From: Leptotrichia sp. oral taxon 223
Lineage (GTDB): Bacteria > Fusobacteriota > Fusobacteriia > Fusobacteriales > Leptotrichiaceae
NCBI RefSeq assembly: GCF_013394795.1
Contig: NZ_JABXYU010000001.1
Coordinates: 248,001 to 312,000 of the forward strand
Direction: 5' to 3'
Length of the DNA: 64,000 nucleotides
A model generated the notes under the pieces. The model made no database searches. It had not been told where the DNA came from and saw only the letters and a list, made by a program, of their open reading frames with translations. A program made the translations under genes and the position numbers. Positions 1-9,211 of this stretch are shown here, in pieces; positions within the stretch are counted from its first letter, which is position 1, and every line of letters starts with the position of its first letter.

Positions 1-1
1 A

Positions 2-1057
2 AAGGCTGCACTTGAAGGATTTAAAGATGTTGACGGAATTAACATTGTCGTATTTTATCCTAAAAATGGAGTTAGCCCAATGCAGGAAGAACAAATGCGA
101 AAACAGCTTGGAAACAATGTAGAAATAGTTGCAATAAACGGAAACTTTGACGATGCCCAAAGCGCCATAAAAGTCATTTTTTCAAGCGAAGAATTTAAAA
201 AGTACGCAAATAACTACAATGTAATGTTTTCAAGTGCAAACTCAATTAATATCGGAAGATTATTTCCACAAATCATATATTACGTGTCAACTTACGTAAA
301 CTTGATAAAGGCTGGAACAATTAAGCCTAACGAAGAATTTAATGTGGTAGTTCCAACTGGGAATTTTGGAAATATTTTAGCTGGATTTATTACCAAAAAA
401 CTTGGAATACCGATCAGAAAATTTATTTCAGCTTCAAATAAAAATAAAGTTCTGGCTGACTTCTTCCAAACTGGAATATACAATAAAAATAGAGATTTTT
501 ACGCAACAAACTCACCATCAATGGATATTCTTCTTTCTTCAAATTTTGAAAGATACCTGTATTACGCATTAAATGAAAACTCTGAAAGAGTAAACGAATT
601 AATCACAAACTTGCTTTCAGGCGGAGAATTGTCAGTAACTAAAGAAGAATTGAAAAATATTCAAAATGAATTTTACGGAGAATTTGCAAATGATGATGAA
701 ACTGTAAATGCAATTAAGAGTGTCTATGAAAATTATCATTATTTAATGGATCCGCACACAGCAGTAGCTTATTCTGTTTATGAAAAGCTGAGTGAAAAAA
801 AGTTGGATAAAAATTTTCACACAGTAATAATGTCAACAGCACATCCTTTCAAATTCCCAGCTCCAATTGCAAAAGCATTGGGAATCGATGAAACGAAAGA
901 GCCTTACGCAATTTTGGATGAAGTATCAAAAATTACTGGCGTAAAATTCCCGGAAAAATTGACAGAAGTGAGAAATTCAGAAATAAGATTTTCAAATGTA
1001 ATTGATAAGGCTGAAATTCAGGACTTCGTGAAAAAATATATAAAAAATTTGAAATAA
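2..1057 (+). CDS. thrC: Threonine synthase, 5' end outside window
   Basis: The frame is open from the first complete codon to TAA at 1055-1057, so only the C-terminal ~351 residues are present. Threonine synthase converts O-phosphohomoserine to threonine with PLP in the cytoplasm. The glycine-rich PLP phosphate-binding loop VVPTGNFGN is visible, followed by the family sequence ILAGFITKKLGIP and a C-terminal STAHPFKFP motif typical of ThrC. The catalytic lysine lies in the missing N-terminal part. The in-frame ATG at 80 is internal, because the family sequence continues upstream of it (FYPKNGVSP). lysC and hom, which act earlier in the same pathway, lie about 28 kb away. The family assignment is secure. 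Confidence 0.95.
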   Translation, partial: KAALEGFKDVDGINIVVFYPKNGVSPMQEEQMRKQLGNNVEIVAINGNFDDAQSAIKVIFSSEEFKKYANNYNVMFSSANSINIGRLFPQIIYYVSTYVNLIKAGTIKPNEEFNVVVPTGNFGNILAGFITKKLGIPIRKFISASNKNKVLADFFQTGIYNKNRDFYATNSPSMDILLSSNFERYLYYALNENSERVNELITNLLSGGELSVTKEELKNIQNEFYGEFANDDETVNAIKSVYENYHYLMDPHTAVAYSVYEKLSEKKLDKNFHTVIMSTAHPFKFPAPIAKALGIDETKEPYAILDEVSKITGVKFPEKLTEVRNSEIRFSNVIDKAEIQDFVKKYIKNLK

Positions 1058-1097
1058 AAATTATTGGAGTTTTAAGAATTAAACTAACTGTAATAAA

Positions 1098-1150
1098 AAA
1101 TACTCAGGCAATAGTTATTTTATCAGAAGGCTGCTTGAGTATTTATTTTT
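1098..1150 (+). terminator. Rho-independent terminator after thrC
   Basis: An AAATACTCA arm (1098-1106) pairs with TGAGTATTT (1136-1144), followed by a T-rich run. The long loop has a secondary GGC/GCT pairing. It lies 40 bases after the thrC stop. Confidence 0.7.
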
Positions 1151-1168
1151 TATCTTTTGTATTTTTCT

Positions 1169-1448
1169 TTATCTTTCAAATTTAACTTCCATTTCTTTTC
1201 CTAAAAATGCCACTCCAATTTTTAAAATATTCTCAACTCCTGCATTTTTAAGTGCTGAAATATATTCTTTCTCAGTAATTTGCTTCAATGCAAGTGTACA
1301 TTCCTCTTGCAATTTTTCCTGAACCTTATTTTGACTTATATTTTTCCCATAATTTGATTCCAAATTTGAAAAAGTCATATTCTCATTTATCCTTTTTATT
1401 TTTAACATCAAAAAAATATTTTATCATTGACATATTCAATGTTTTCCC
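1169..1448 (-). pseudogene. Remnant of an AAA-ATPase-like / PD-(D/E)XK nuclease gene
   Basis: Two pieces of one known protein architecture survive in different frames. Reading minus from 1448, 21 codons (GKTLNMSMIKYFF then DVKNKKDK, stop at 1385-1383) match the Walker A region of the AAA-ATPase-like domain (PF09820; typical RRFGKTLNMSMLKYFF). An overlapping frame starting near 1411 and ending at 1169 encodes about 80 residues ending in KEYISALKNAGVENILKIGVAFLGKEMEV. That resembles the C-terminal end of the associated PD-(D/E)XK domain (PF08011, DUF1703). Intact members have roughly 500 residues or more, so nearly all of the middle is deleted. It is not expected to be functional. The family names come from memory of the motifs, not a search. 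Confidence 0.7.
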
Positions 1449-1537
1449 ATTTTTATTCTTTAACCTCTATATTTAAATTATACTGAAATGATAAATAAAA
1501 TGCAAGTAGTTTAAATTCTTATTTTCTAAAATCCAAG

Positions 1538-2134
1538 TTAATCTACATCATCCACATTAACCCTGCCTTCCAGCGATCTCCCCAGCGTCGCCATATCCGT
1601 GTATTCAATATTTCCTCCCATTGGAATTCCACTGGCAATTTTTGAAATTTTTACATTTTTATCTTTTAAAAATTTTGTTAGATAAAGGCTTGTTGTTTCC
1701 CCTTCCAAATCAGGATTTAAAGCCAATATCACTTCCTTAACATCTCCATTTAGACGATCCATTAGTTTTCTCAAATTCAAATCTTCAATAGTAACTCCAT
1801 TTAATGGATCAATTTTCCCGCCAAGAACATGATAAAGCCCATTGTACGTTTCAGACTTTTCAAATGCAATTACATCTCTTACGCCTTCAACAACACAGAT
1901 TACTTCCTTGTCTCTTTTCTCGTTGGCACAAATTTCACAAATGTCATTTTCAGATAAATTTCCACAAATTTCACAATGTTTAATATTAGTATGTGAATCT
2001 TTTATTATTTCAAGCATTCTATCAATATCAGCTTCACTTTTATCTAAAACATCAAACGCAATTCTTGCTGCACTTTTTCTCCCAATTCCTGGTAATTTTG
2101 CAAAAACATCTATCAAATCATCAAGTTTTTTCAC
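1538..2134 (-). CDS. recR: Recombination protein RecR
   Basis: RecR is a 198-residue recombination mediator that acts with RecO (encoded at 19037-19732) to load RecA on gapped DNA. The order is an N-terminal helix-hairpin-helix (KLPGIGRKSAARIAF), a four-cysteine zinc finger (C54, C57, C66, C69), then a Toprim domain with VVEGVRD and ALNPDLEGETT. The length is normal for RecR. The start is a GTG at 2134-2132 with AAAGGA about 8 bases upstream. pyk lies upstream on the same strand, but a terminator-like hairpin separates them. Confidence 0.96.
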   Translation of the reverse strand: MKKLDDLIDVFAKLPGIGRKSAARIAFDVLDKSEADIDRMLEIIKDSHTNIKHCEICGNLSENDICEICANEKRDKEVICVVEGVRDVIAFEKSETYNGLYHVLGGKIDPLNGVTIEDLNLRKLMDRLNGDVKEVILALNPDLEGETTSLYLTKFLKDKNVKISKIASGIPMGGNIEYTDMATLGRSLEGRVNVDDVD

Positions 2135-2171
2135 TTTTTATTCCTTTCTTTTTCTTTTCCAATGTATATAA

Positions 2172-2205
2172 ACAAAGGGAAAAGGCATAAAACCATTTCC
2201 CTCAT
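2172..2205 (-). terminator. Terminator after pyk
   Basis: Read on the minus strand, GGGAAA and TTTCCC arms enclose a loop and are followed by a T-rich run (TTTGTTT). It lies between the pyk stop and the recR start. Confidence 0.65.
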
Positions 2206-2250
2206 CAAAATATTTATAATTAACTATGTGTCAAATAATCAGATTTTTAA

Positions 2251-3678
2251 TTATTCTCCAACTCTTTCTACTCTGAATGTATTAGTTGTTCCTTCTTTAG
2301 AAATTCCAGTTACCATTACTACTAAATCACCTTTGTTAGCTTCTTCATGGTCAGCTGCAATTTCTCTTGCTCTTGCAAAAAAGTCATCTGTTTTATCCAA
2401 TCCTTTTTCTACGTAAGCTCTAACTCCTCTTACTAATGCCAATTGTCTAGCAGTCTGTTCATTGTCTGTCAAAGCGATAATTGGTACAGTTGGCCCGTAT
2501 TTTCTAATCATTCTTGGTGATCTTCCAGTTTTTGTCCAACATACGATTAATTTAGCATCCAATGCATGAGAAGTGCTTACTGCACCACTTGAAATTGCTT
2601 CTGTAACAGTAATATCTGAACCTTCTGGAGTTTCGATTATCTTGAATTTTTTAAATTCATCTGTTCTTTTTGAAATAGTAGCCATCATTTTAACAGCTTC
2701 TACTGGATATTTACCTTTTGCAGATTCTCCTGACAACATAACTGCATCTGTACCATCCAAGATAGCATTAGCAACATCTCCTGCTTCTGCTCTTGTAGGA
2801 CGTGGGTTTCTAATCATTGAATCTAACATTTGTGTTGCTGTAATAACTGGTTTTCCAGCTCTGTTACATTTTCTAATCATCATTTTTTGCATGAATGGAA
2901 CTTCTTCAGCAGGCACTTCTACCCCTAAATCTCCTCTTGCAACCATGATTCCATCACTTAATTCCAAGATTTCATCAAAGTTATCAACACCTTCTTGGCT
3001 TTCAATTTTAGGAATAATTTGAATATTTTTTCCACCGTTGTCATCCAATACTTTTCTCACTTCAGCAACGTCAGAAGCTTTTCTTATAAACGAAGCCGCT
3101 ACAAAGTCAACACCTTGTTCACAACCAAATTTCAAATCAGCAATATCTTTTTCAGCTAATGCTGGCAATCCAACTGAAACATCCGGCAAGTTTACACCTT
3201 TAGTTTCTCCTAATTCTCCAGTATTCGTAACAACACAGTGAACTTCTCCAGCTGCTTTGTCTACGCTTTCAACTTTTAATCCAACTAGACCGTCGTCTAA
3301 TAAAACTGTTGTTCCTTCATATAAGTCATCAACAATTCCAGGATAAGAAACTGCAAATTTTTGAGCATTTCCAACGAAAGAATAATCAGTAGTGATAGTT
3401 ACTTTTTTACCAGTTTCCAATAATACGTCTTTTCCACCTTCTAATTTTCCAGTTCTGATTTCAGGTCCTTTTGTATCTAATAAAATCCCTACTTCTTTAC
3501 CTGTTTTTTTCATTACTTCTCTAATATTTTTAATTCTTGCTCCATGTTCTTCAAAATCTCCATGTGAAAAGTTCAATCTCATTACGTTCATTCCACTTTC
3601 CACTAATTTTGTCAACATTTCAACGCTTTCAGTTTTTGGACCAATGGTACAAACAACTTTAGTCATTTTGATTTTCAT
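2251..3678 (-). CDS. pyk: Pyruvate kinase
   Basis: Pyruvate kinase (475 residues) makes pyruvate and ATP from phosphoenolpyruvate and ADP, the last glycolytic step. The TIM barrel begins [11 protein letters not shown], with substrate and metal sequences RLNFSHG and [12 protein letters not shown]. The catalytic lysine is in [10 protein letters not shown], and the signature [22 protein letters not shown] is followed by [11 protein letters not shown]. The C-terminal allosteric domain is present but there is no extra PEP-utiliser domain, so this is the short form. ATG at 3678 has AGGAGG just upstream. It follows pfkA after a 126-base gap and is probably co-transcribed from the pfkA promoter. Confidence 0.98.
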   Translation of the reverse strand: MKIKMTKVVCTIGPKTESVEMLTKLVESGMNVMRLNFSHGDFEEHGARIKNIREVMKKTGKEVGILLDTKGPEIRTGKLEGGKDVLLETGKKVTITTDYSFVGNAQKFAVSYPGIVDDLYEGTTVLLDDGLVGLKVESVDKAAGEVHCVVTNTGELGETKGVNLPDVSVGLPALAEKDIADLKFGCEQGVDFVAASFIRKASDVAEVRKVLDDNGGKNIQIIPKIESQEGVDNFDEILELSDGIMVARGDLGVEVPAEEVPFMQKMMIRKCNRAGKPVITATQMLDSMIRNPRPTRAEAGDVANAILDGTDAVMLSGESAKGKYPVEAVKMMATISKRTDEFKKFKIIETPEGSDITVTEAISSGAVSTSHALDAKLIVCWTKTGRSPRMIRKYGPTVPIIALTDNEQTARQLALVRGVRAYVEKGLDKTDDFFARAREIAADHEEANKGDLVVMVTGISKEGTTNTFRVERVGE

Positions 3679-3804
3679 TTTTCCTCCTAAAATTTAATTT
3701 AAAATTTTCATTGTCTTAAATTATCAATGAATTCTTACTTTTATGTAAGAGAGTTCATTTGTTTTTTAAAAATTGCCAAATTTATAAAATTTATCATTTA
3801 ACAA

Positions 3805-4767
3805 TTATAATGATAGCATATTTGCTATTGCATAATCAGCTGCAGAGGTTTTTGAATAATTTTCCCAAGCGTAAGCTAATTTATGAGTTGTTACTTCTTC
3901 ACTTTGAATTCCAACCATTAATCCGCCTTTTCCTTCTTCAATTAATTCAACTGCTTTAACACCCAACCTTGTTGCTAAAATTCTATCAAATGCAGTAGGC
4001 GCTCCACCTCTTTGAATATGTCCCAAAATAGTAACTCTTATGCTTGTATCAACTTTTTTAGCCAATTCGTCTTTAATTTGCACAACATTACCTACACCTT
4101 CAGCAACAACGATTATATCGTATAATTTACCCTCTGAACGTCTTTTTTTAATTACTTCTGCCAAGTCGTCAATTGAACTTTCAGTTTCTGGAATCATAAC
4201 TCCGCTTGCTCCACCTGCTATTGCAGAATAAAGAGCCAAATCTCCACAGTTTCTTCCCATTACTTCCACTAAATATGTTCTTTCGTGAGAAGTAGCAGTA
4301 TCTTTTAATTTTGAAATGGCATCTAATATAATATTTAACGCTGTATCATAACCAACTGTATAGTCAGTTCCAGCTACGTCATTATCAATAGTTCCTGGTA
4401 TTCCAATTGTTTTAATACCATGTTCTTTATGCAAGTAATGCGCCCCATGGAATGAACCATCCCCACCAATTACAACTAGTCCGTCAATTCCGTATTTTTT
4501 CAAATTAGCCGCAGCTTTTGCTCTAACTTCAGGATCTTTAAATTCCGGCAATCTGGCTGATAATAAAATTGTCCCTCCTTTATCAGCAATTCCACTTACA
4601 TCTAGTAATGTCAATGGAAAAATTTGATCTTCAAGCATACCTTTGTATCCTCTTCTTATGCCATAAACTTCCATTCCTTTGTTTATAGCGGCTTTAGTGA
4701 CAGCTCTTATTGCTGTATTCATTCCTTGTGAATCTCCTCCACTTGTTAAAATTGCGATCTTTTTCAT
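3805..4767 (-). CDS. pfkA: ATP-dependent 6-phosphofructokinase
   Basis: Phosphofructokinase commits fructose 6-phosphate to glycolysis. The product of 320 residues matches the usual bacterial PfkA length. Visible motifs are the ATP loop LTSGGDSQGMN (usually GGDAPGMN), GGDGS, the catalytic PGTIDND, and the substrate-binding VEVMGRNCGDLAL. The start is ATG at 4767, because AGAAGGAGA lies 8 bases upstream; a longer frame to 4791 would put that site inside the coding region. It heads a pfkA-pyk unit with a strong promoter at 4844-4872. Confidence 0.98.
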   Translation of the reverse strand: MKKIAILTSGGDSQGMNTAIRAVTKAAINKGMEVYGIRRGYKGMLEDQIFPLTLLDVSGIADKGGTILLSARLPEFKDPEVRAKAAANLKKYGIDGLVVIGGDGSFHGAHYLHKEHGIKTIGIPGTIDNDVAGTDYTVGYDTALNIILDAISKLKDTATSHERTYLVEVMGRNCGDLALYSAIAGGASGVMIPETESSIDDLAEVIKKRRSEGKLYDIIVVAEGVGNVVQIKDELAKKVDTSIRVTILGHIQRGGAPTAFDRILATRLGVKAVELIEEGKGGLMVGIQSEEVTTHKLAYAWENYSKTSAADYAIANMLSL

Positions 4768-4843
4768 CGTATTTTTTCTCCTTCTATACATTATAATTAC
4801 AAATTTATTAACTTTTAAAATTCCTTATAAACCTTACATTTTT

Positions 4844-4872
4844 ATATTAGCATTTTTAATTTCTATTGTCAA
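4844..4872 (-). promoter_or_regulatory. Promoter of pfkA-pyk
   Basis: On the minus strand a consensus TTGACA (4872-4867) is separated by exactly 17 bases from TAATAT (4849-4844), about 75 bases before the pfkA start. This is a near-perfect housekeeping sigma factor promoter. Confidence 0.8.
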
Positions 4873-4940
4873 ATAATTTTTAAAATTATTTTATTTAAGC
4901 CCGTTTTTAAATAGTTTTAAAATCATTTAACAGTGCCTTC

Positions 4941-6170
4941 TTATGTATGAATCACAATATCATCCATGCTTTTTCCATCCTGAACTACCCATTCCAGTGC
5001 CAGTCTGCTAAAATACAAAATGCTCTCATTTACAATTCTTTCATATCCATCCAGCTTTATTTCAACATTTGCCCAGTTTAACCTATATATGTAGTCAAGC
5101 ATATCCATAATTTTATTTTTGGAACGGATTTCGCATTTTCTCGCAAATGACTTTAAATTCTCATTTTTTATTCCGCTTATCAAAACTGAAATATCGCAAA
5201 ACGTGTTAAAATCCTGCAATTCAATGTCTATAATTGACAAAACCCAAAGCAGCATTTTTGCTGACTCAAGCCTAAAATAAAACTCTGCATTCAGTTCCCT
5301 ATCATCAGTTGGATTTTCAATAAAGTTTTTTTCCCTTTCTGATAAAACTTGCTTAAACTGGTATCTTTTTTCAAAAATATCTACTATAATAGCCAGCTCT
5401 TCCTGTCCTTTTTCCTTTTTTTCAAGGTGTGTTTCTGCAGCAAGCCGTGTTATTACTATTGCTACAATTCTTCTTATAATATCCCATTTTTTATATATTT
5501 TCACATCTTTTTCAGATATATTCACTTCCATTTTTTCATCATACGGAAGTCCATTTTCTTTTAATATTTCAATATTTCTTCTTATTCTATCGGTATCATC
5601 ACTTGTCATTTCAATTTCATATTCAGAAAACATTCTTTTAGAAAGAGGCGGGATAAAATCTGAAATTTGCCATTTTTTCTCATCTTGAACCATCCTTTTT
5701 CCATTATAGTGATAGTGGTTCAAGGTTTTTTGTATAATGAATCTATGGAATTCTCCTAAAAAATTCGCAAGCTGTTCTGCTAATTTTGCTCCATCCTTCT
5801 CTTCTTCCTTATTTACTGCCTCTAAAACTATAAACAGGCTATTGTATTCTAAAAACTCCTTTTCATCTACATTCTTAAAAGTTTCTGAATTTAATTTTTC
5901 CAAAAATACTTCCACTGCTATTTGTTGCTTAAGAAGAAAATCCCGGCTTGGATTTACCACTACAGTCACTTTTCTCCCATCCTTCAGTTCAAGAAAAAAT
6001 TTCTTTGTATTTTCAGTTAATTTTTCACCATTTTCTGTCGTAACTATTTTAATTTTATCAGCATTAATTTCCAAAAAGTTTTTTAAAAGCTCTTCTATTG
6101 ATTTTTCCTTTGAAAAGCATATTCCTGATTTTGTTTTCCTCTTCCGTTTAAAAAAATTCCATAGACTCAT
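4941..6170 (-). CDS. DUF4272 domain-containing protein
   Basis: A 409-residue cytoplasmic protein of unknown function. The C-terminal half resembles DUF4272: a segment beginning KKWDIIRRIVAIVITRLAAE, then FEKRYQFKQVLSEREKNFI, then the tryptophan-bearing helix FRLESAKMLLWVLSI. The N-terminal ~200 residues are not recognised. The frame can be opened to a TTG at 6188, but ATG at 6170 has GGGAG correctly spaced, so I place the start there. A small membrane protein lies 27 bases upstream on the same strand and probably shares its transcript. Confidence 0.75.
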   Translation of the reverse strand: MSLWNFFKRKRKTKSGICFSKEKSIEELLKNFLEINADKIKIVTTENGEKLTENTKKFFLELKDGRKVTVVVNPSRDFLLKQQIAVEVFLEKLNSETFKNVDEKEFLEYNSLFIVLEAVNKEEEKDGAKLAEQLANFLGEFHRFIIQKTLNHYHYNGKRMVQDEKKWQISDFIPPLSKRMFSEYEIEMTSDDTDRIRRNIEILKENGLPYDEKMEVNISEKDVKIYKKWDIIRRIVAIVITRLAAETHLEKKEKGQEELAIIVDIFEKRYQFKQVLSEREKNFIENPTDDRELNAEFYFRLESAKMLLWVLSIIDIELQDFNTFCDISVLISGIKNENLKSFARKCEIRSKNKIMDMLDYIYRLNWANVEIKLDGYERIVNESILYFSRLALEWVVQDGKSMDDIVIHT

Positions 6171-6197
6171 TTTTTCTCCCTTTCCCAAGTTTATTTT

Positions 6198-6626
6198 TTA
6201 CCGCTTAAAGTTATCCAGTTCCTTCTCAATAATTGAAACAACAGTAGTTTCTGCAGGTATCATGCTTAAAATTTTCTGATACAGCTCTTTTCTTTTTTCC
6301 CTGCAAACTTGTAAAAATAGCAGGCATTCCCTTTTTTTCCTCAATCTCAGGCTATATCCGTCATTTAAATAAATATTGAAATTTATTGTCCTGAAAGTCC
6401 CTTCCCGAATAAGTATTCTCGTTAAAAGGCACATTTTTACCTCATCAATATTAAAGTAAACTTCTTCCTTTCTTACTCTTCTTATAAAAGTAAATATAAA
6501 TTCCCCATCCAGTTCTTCCAAATTTTCTGCATTAAATCTGATTTTTCTCATAATTATAGCAAAAGTTATGTAAAATATATAAAAAATCAATATTATAACA
6601 GGCAACGGCAAATAAATCTTATTCAT
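6198..6626 (-). CDS. Small membrane protein, unknown function
   Basis: A 142-residue protein with one strong N-terminal membrane segment (about residues 5-25) and a charged cytoplasmic remainder rich in Arg, Lys and Glu. ATG at 6626 has GGGAGG upstream. I recognise no family. Its spacing to the DUF4272 gene suggests a two-gene unit, perhaps with the membrane protein anchoring or sensing for its partner; that is inference only. Confidence 0.65.
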   Translation of the reverse strand: MNKIYLPLPVIILIFYIFYITFAIIMRKIRFNAENLEELDGEFIFTFIRRVRKEEVYFNIDEVKMCLLTRILIREGTFRTINFNIYLNDGYSLRLRKKRECLLFLQVCREKRKELYQKILSMIPAETTVVSIIEKELDNFKR

Positions 6627-6708
6627 GCTCTCCTCCCTTCAGCTGTCTTTTATATTAAAGAATTTCCTTTCAAATATGCTCTTAAAATATAAAATTACAG
6701 ATTATTCT

Positions 6709-7203
6709 TTATCTTGAAAAATACGTTACCGCCAGTATTGTCTTCATATCGCTTGACACCTTTGTAATATCCTTCACATCAACCCATATTACTTCCACTT
6801 CTTCTCCATGATCAAGCGACTGTTCTATTGGCTTTATCTCATCGGATTTTAGTCTTGCGCTGAAAAAATACAATTTTTCGGTAGTATATCCTGGCGACAC
6901 ATACAACCCTTGCGGCAACTGTTCAATATCTGTCACATCTTTTTCCAAATATCCAGTTTCCTCCTTCAATTCCCTAAAAGCCGCTACTCTAGGCTTTTCA
7001 TCTCCATCAATTAATCCCGCACAAGCTTCAATTGAATAATCTTTTGGTCCAGGCCTAAACTGTTTTACCAAAATTACTTTTTCCTTCGTTTCATTAAACA
7101 GCACAAAGCAAACCGCATTGGATTTGTCCAAATACTCCAAAGTTATCCCTGTCGTAGGATGTATCATTTTTGCACCTTTTAAAAATTTAAAACTATTATC
7201 CAT
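6709..7203 (-). CDS. Nudix hydrolase, ADP-ribose pyrophosphatase type
   Basis: A 164-residue Nudix enzyme with a complete Nudix box: G-x5-E-x7-RE-L-x-EE-x-G read in GLIDGDEKPRVAAFRELKEETG. The sequence before the box, VKQFRPGPKDYSIEACAG, is typical of the ADP-ribose/nucleotide-sugar pyrophosphatase branch. It probably hydrolyses a nucleoside diphosphate-X substrate; the exact one cannot be read from sequence. The chosen ATG at 7203 has no clear ribosome binding site, whereas an internal ATG at residue 13 follows AAAGGTG. I keep the longer form because relatives carry the preceding KFLK segment. Confidence 0.88.
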   Translation of the reverse strand: MDNSFKFLKGAKMIHPTTGITLEYLDKSNAVCFVLFNETKEKVILVKQFRPGPKDYSIEACAGLIDGDEKPRVAAFRELKEETGYLEKDVTDIEQLPQGLYVSPGYTTEKLYFFSARLKSDEIKPIEQSLDHGEEVEVIWVDVKDITKVSSDMKTILAVTYFSR

Positions 7204-7260
7204 TTATTTTTTGTATGATAATAAAAAATACTTACCATACACTCCTTTCTTTAAAATTTT

Positions 7261-7707
7261 TTAACATTCAGTAAAATTATTTTCTCTAGCTATTTTTCTG
7301 GCTAAATTTATATTACTATTCCAATGAACAATTAAATTATTATATGTAGAGCCTTCTAAAACATAATAATTATTATTATATTTTTTATACCATTCTTTTT
7401 TAAATGATTTTTTGGCTGTACAAATATTCTCTCTTGTAACACGATAGAGATATATATTTAATTCATAATCACCGTAAACTAGTTTTCCTCTTTCGTTTAT
7501 TTTTGTATTTTTGGGAACTATTAATTCCATACCATTCCACATTATTTTTTGGGTATCTTCATCAAAGAGTTCGTTTCCTATTCTCTCTTGCTTTTTTTCA
7601 TATCTAGTTGCATCTCCATATGCTCGTGCATCTTGAACAGCTTCATCAATGACTTCACACGAACTTATTCCTAATAAAATACAAATAAGTAAAATTATTT
7701 TTTTCAT
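7261..7707 (-). CDS. Small lipoprotein, tandem paralogue A
   Basis: A 148-residue protein with a lipoprotein signal (MKKIILLICILLGISSC, lipidated Cys17) and no recognised family. It is clearly related to the gene directly upstream: both have near-identical signal peptides, a central block WNGMELIVPKNT with GKLVYGDYEL, and a C-terminal LAxxIAxxNxFxEC ending in cysteine. The start is the ATG at 7707, where the signal peptide begins; a longer open frame upstream has no support. Confidence 0.75.
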   Translation of the reverse strand: MKKIILLICILLGISSCEVIDEAVQDARAYGDATRYEKKQERIGNELFDEDTQKIMWNGMELIVPKNTKINERGKLVYGDYELNIYLYRVTRENICTAKKSFKKEWYKKYNNNYYVLEGSTYNNLIVHWNSNINLARKIARENNFTEC

Positions 7708-7756
7708 ATTAATTTTCTCGTATAATAATATTATACATCCTCCTTCCCTAAATTTT

Positions 7757-8245
7757 TTAACATTCGATAAAATCATTTAGTGCAGCTATGTCTTTAGCTA
7801 AATCTAAATTAAAATTTGGATGACCTTTGTAATACTTAAACTCATAAAACTCTAAAATACGATAACTTCCATCATATTTCTTATACCATTGTTTACTGTC
7901 ATTCACATTATTTCTACAAAGCTCTTCTCTATTAGCAGTTTGAGTAAATCCCACTCTTAATTGATAACCTTTATAAACTAATTTACCTTCCTTATCTATT
8001 GTTGTATTTTTAGGAATTATTAGCTTCATACCATTCCATACTGTTTCATATTCCTCGTTATTTCTACTATCCTTTGTTTTTGGAAATTTATATGTTAGTT
8101 TATGATGTTCTAATGCTAACTGTTCTTGTTTATATTCAGTTTTATATCCTCTGGCATTTCGATTTGATATATCAGCAAATCCACGAATAACAGAACATGA
8201 ACTCACTCCTATCAAAATACAAATAAGTAAAATTATTTTTTTCAT
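7757..8245 (-). CDS. Small lipoprotein, tandem paralogue B
   Basis: A 162-residue lipoprotein (MKKIILLICILIGVSSC, lipidated Cys17) paralogous to the next gene downstream. Shared features are WNGMKLIIPKNT, GKLVYKGYQL, a YKKYDGSY/YKKYNNNY segment and a terminal FIEC/FTEC. The first ~60 mature residues differ, so divergence is concentrated just after the lipid anchor. AGGAGGAAC precedes the start at 8245. Function unknown; it is probably anchored in the envelope. Confidence 0.75.
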   Translation of the reverse strand: MKKIILLICILIGVSSCSVIRGFADISNRNARGYKTEYKQEQLALEHHKLTYKFPKTKDSRNNEEYETVWNGMKLIIPKNTTIDKEGKLVYKGYQLRVGFTQTANREELCRNNVNDSKQWYKKYDGSYRILEFYEFKYYKGHPNFNLDLAKDIAALNDFIEC

Positions 8246-8276
8246 ATTATAGTTCCTCCTATTAAATTTTATAATT

Positions 8277-9053
8277 TCAAAAAATACTCTCAATCACAGT
8301 CAGCCCAATTTCCTTCGCAAATTCCCTCGCAATTTCCATTTCCCTATCTTCCATCCTGTTAAAATCATGTGCATCCGAACCAATTATCGCCCTTACATTG
8401 TACTGTTTCACAATTTCCCAGAATTCCTTGTACGGATACATGTACCTGTCCCAGTCTGGATGTCTTTCAAATGTTTTTCTTATTCCGTTTGCATTCACTT
8501 CAAGCGGTACATCCATTTTTTCTGCCGCTTTTGCAATCATATGTGCGGCTTTTTCGCAGCTTTCATCCCAAGTCCGATAATTTATTACATACAAATCTGG
8601 ATGTGCGATGTAGTCGAATTTCCCACTTTCTATGGCTTCCACCATAAATTGGGCATAGGCCAGCACATCTTCTCCTGTTTCTATTTTCCAGGCATTATAG
8701 TTTGTGTCATCTCCATCTTTTCTAAAAGCGTGCAGCCCCAAAACAAGATAATCCAGTTTTTCCCTGTATCTATCATATTTTTCAAGAAATTCTGGAAAAT
8801 ATTCAATTTCTAGCGATTTATAAATCTTAATTTTATTTCCGTATTTTTCCTGCGCTTCTTTAATTTCCTTTAAATACCCATTAAAATCTTCTTCTTTCAT
8901 TCTGTTGTTTTTGTAATATTCAGGCATTGGAGCATGATCTGATATTCCAAGCTCGGCATAGCCTTCCCTAATTGCCACTTTTACATAATCTTCCACGTTT
9001 CCAACGGCATGCTCACATCGGTAATTGTGAGTATGAAAATTTGTCTTGTTCAT
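8277..9053 (-). CDS. PHP-domain phosphatase, histidinol-phosphatase-like
   Basis: A 258-residue PHP-superfamily metal-dependent phosphoesterase. The N-terminal metal motif is FHTHNYRCEH (H7, H9), followed by GISDHAPMP and a C-terminal GSDAHDFNRM, all typical of the HisK/HisJ-type histidinol-phosphatase branch. No other his gene is in the window, so the substrate could be something else. The frame extends to 9224 without homology; ATG at 9053, where the PHP motif begins, is the credible start. It is divergent from the ABC-F gene, leaving a ~160-base shared upstream region. Confidence 0.85.
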   Translation of the reverse strand: MNKTNFHTHNYRCEHAVGNVEDYVKVAIREGYAELGISDHAPMPEYYKNNRMKEEDFNGYLKEIKEAQEKYGNKIKIYKSLEIEYFPEFLEKYDRYREKLDYLVLGLHAFRKDGDDTNYNAWKIETGEDVLAYAQFMVEAIESGKFDYIAHPDLYVINYRTWDESCEKAAHMIAKAAEKMDVPLEVNANGIRKTFERHPDWDRYMYPYKEFWEIVKQYNVRAIIGSDAHDFNRMEDREMEIAREFAKEIGLTVIESIF

Positions 9054-9211
9054 AAGTTTACCCCATTCTGTTTTTTTTTCAAAATTTTTCCTTTCGTATA
9101 TTTTACCAATTATTTTGAAAAAAATAAAGGTTTTAAATAAATTTATTTTGTTTTTAGTGAAAATTTTTGATATAATATAAGTAAATTTTAAATATTTAAG
9201 GAGGAAATTTT

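Noticed and set aside
2573-3022. 149-codon plus-strand frame
   Set aside because: It is antisense to the conserved pyk core, with no start signal.
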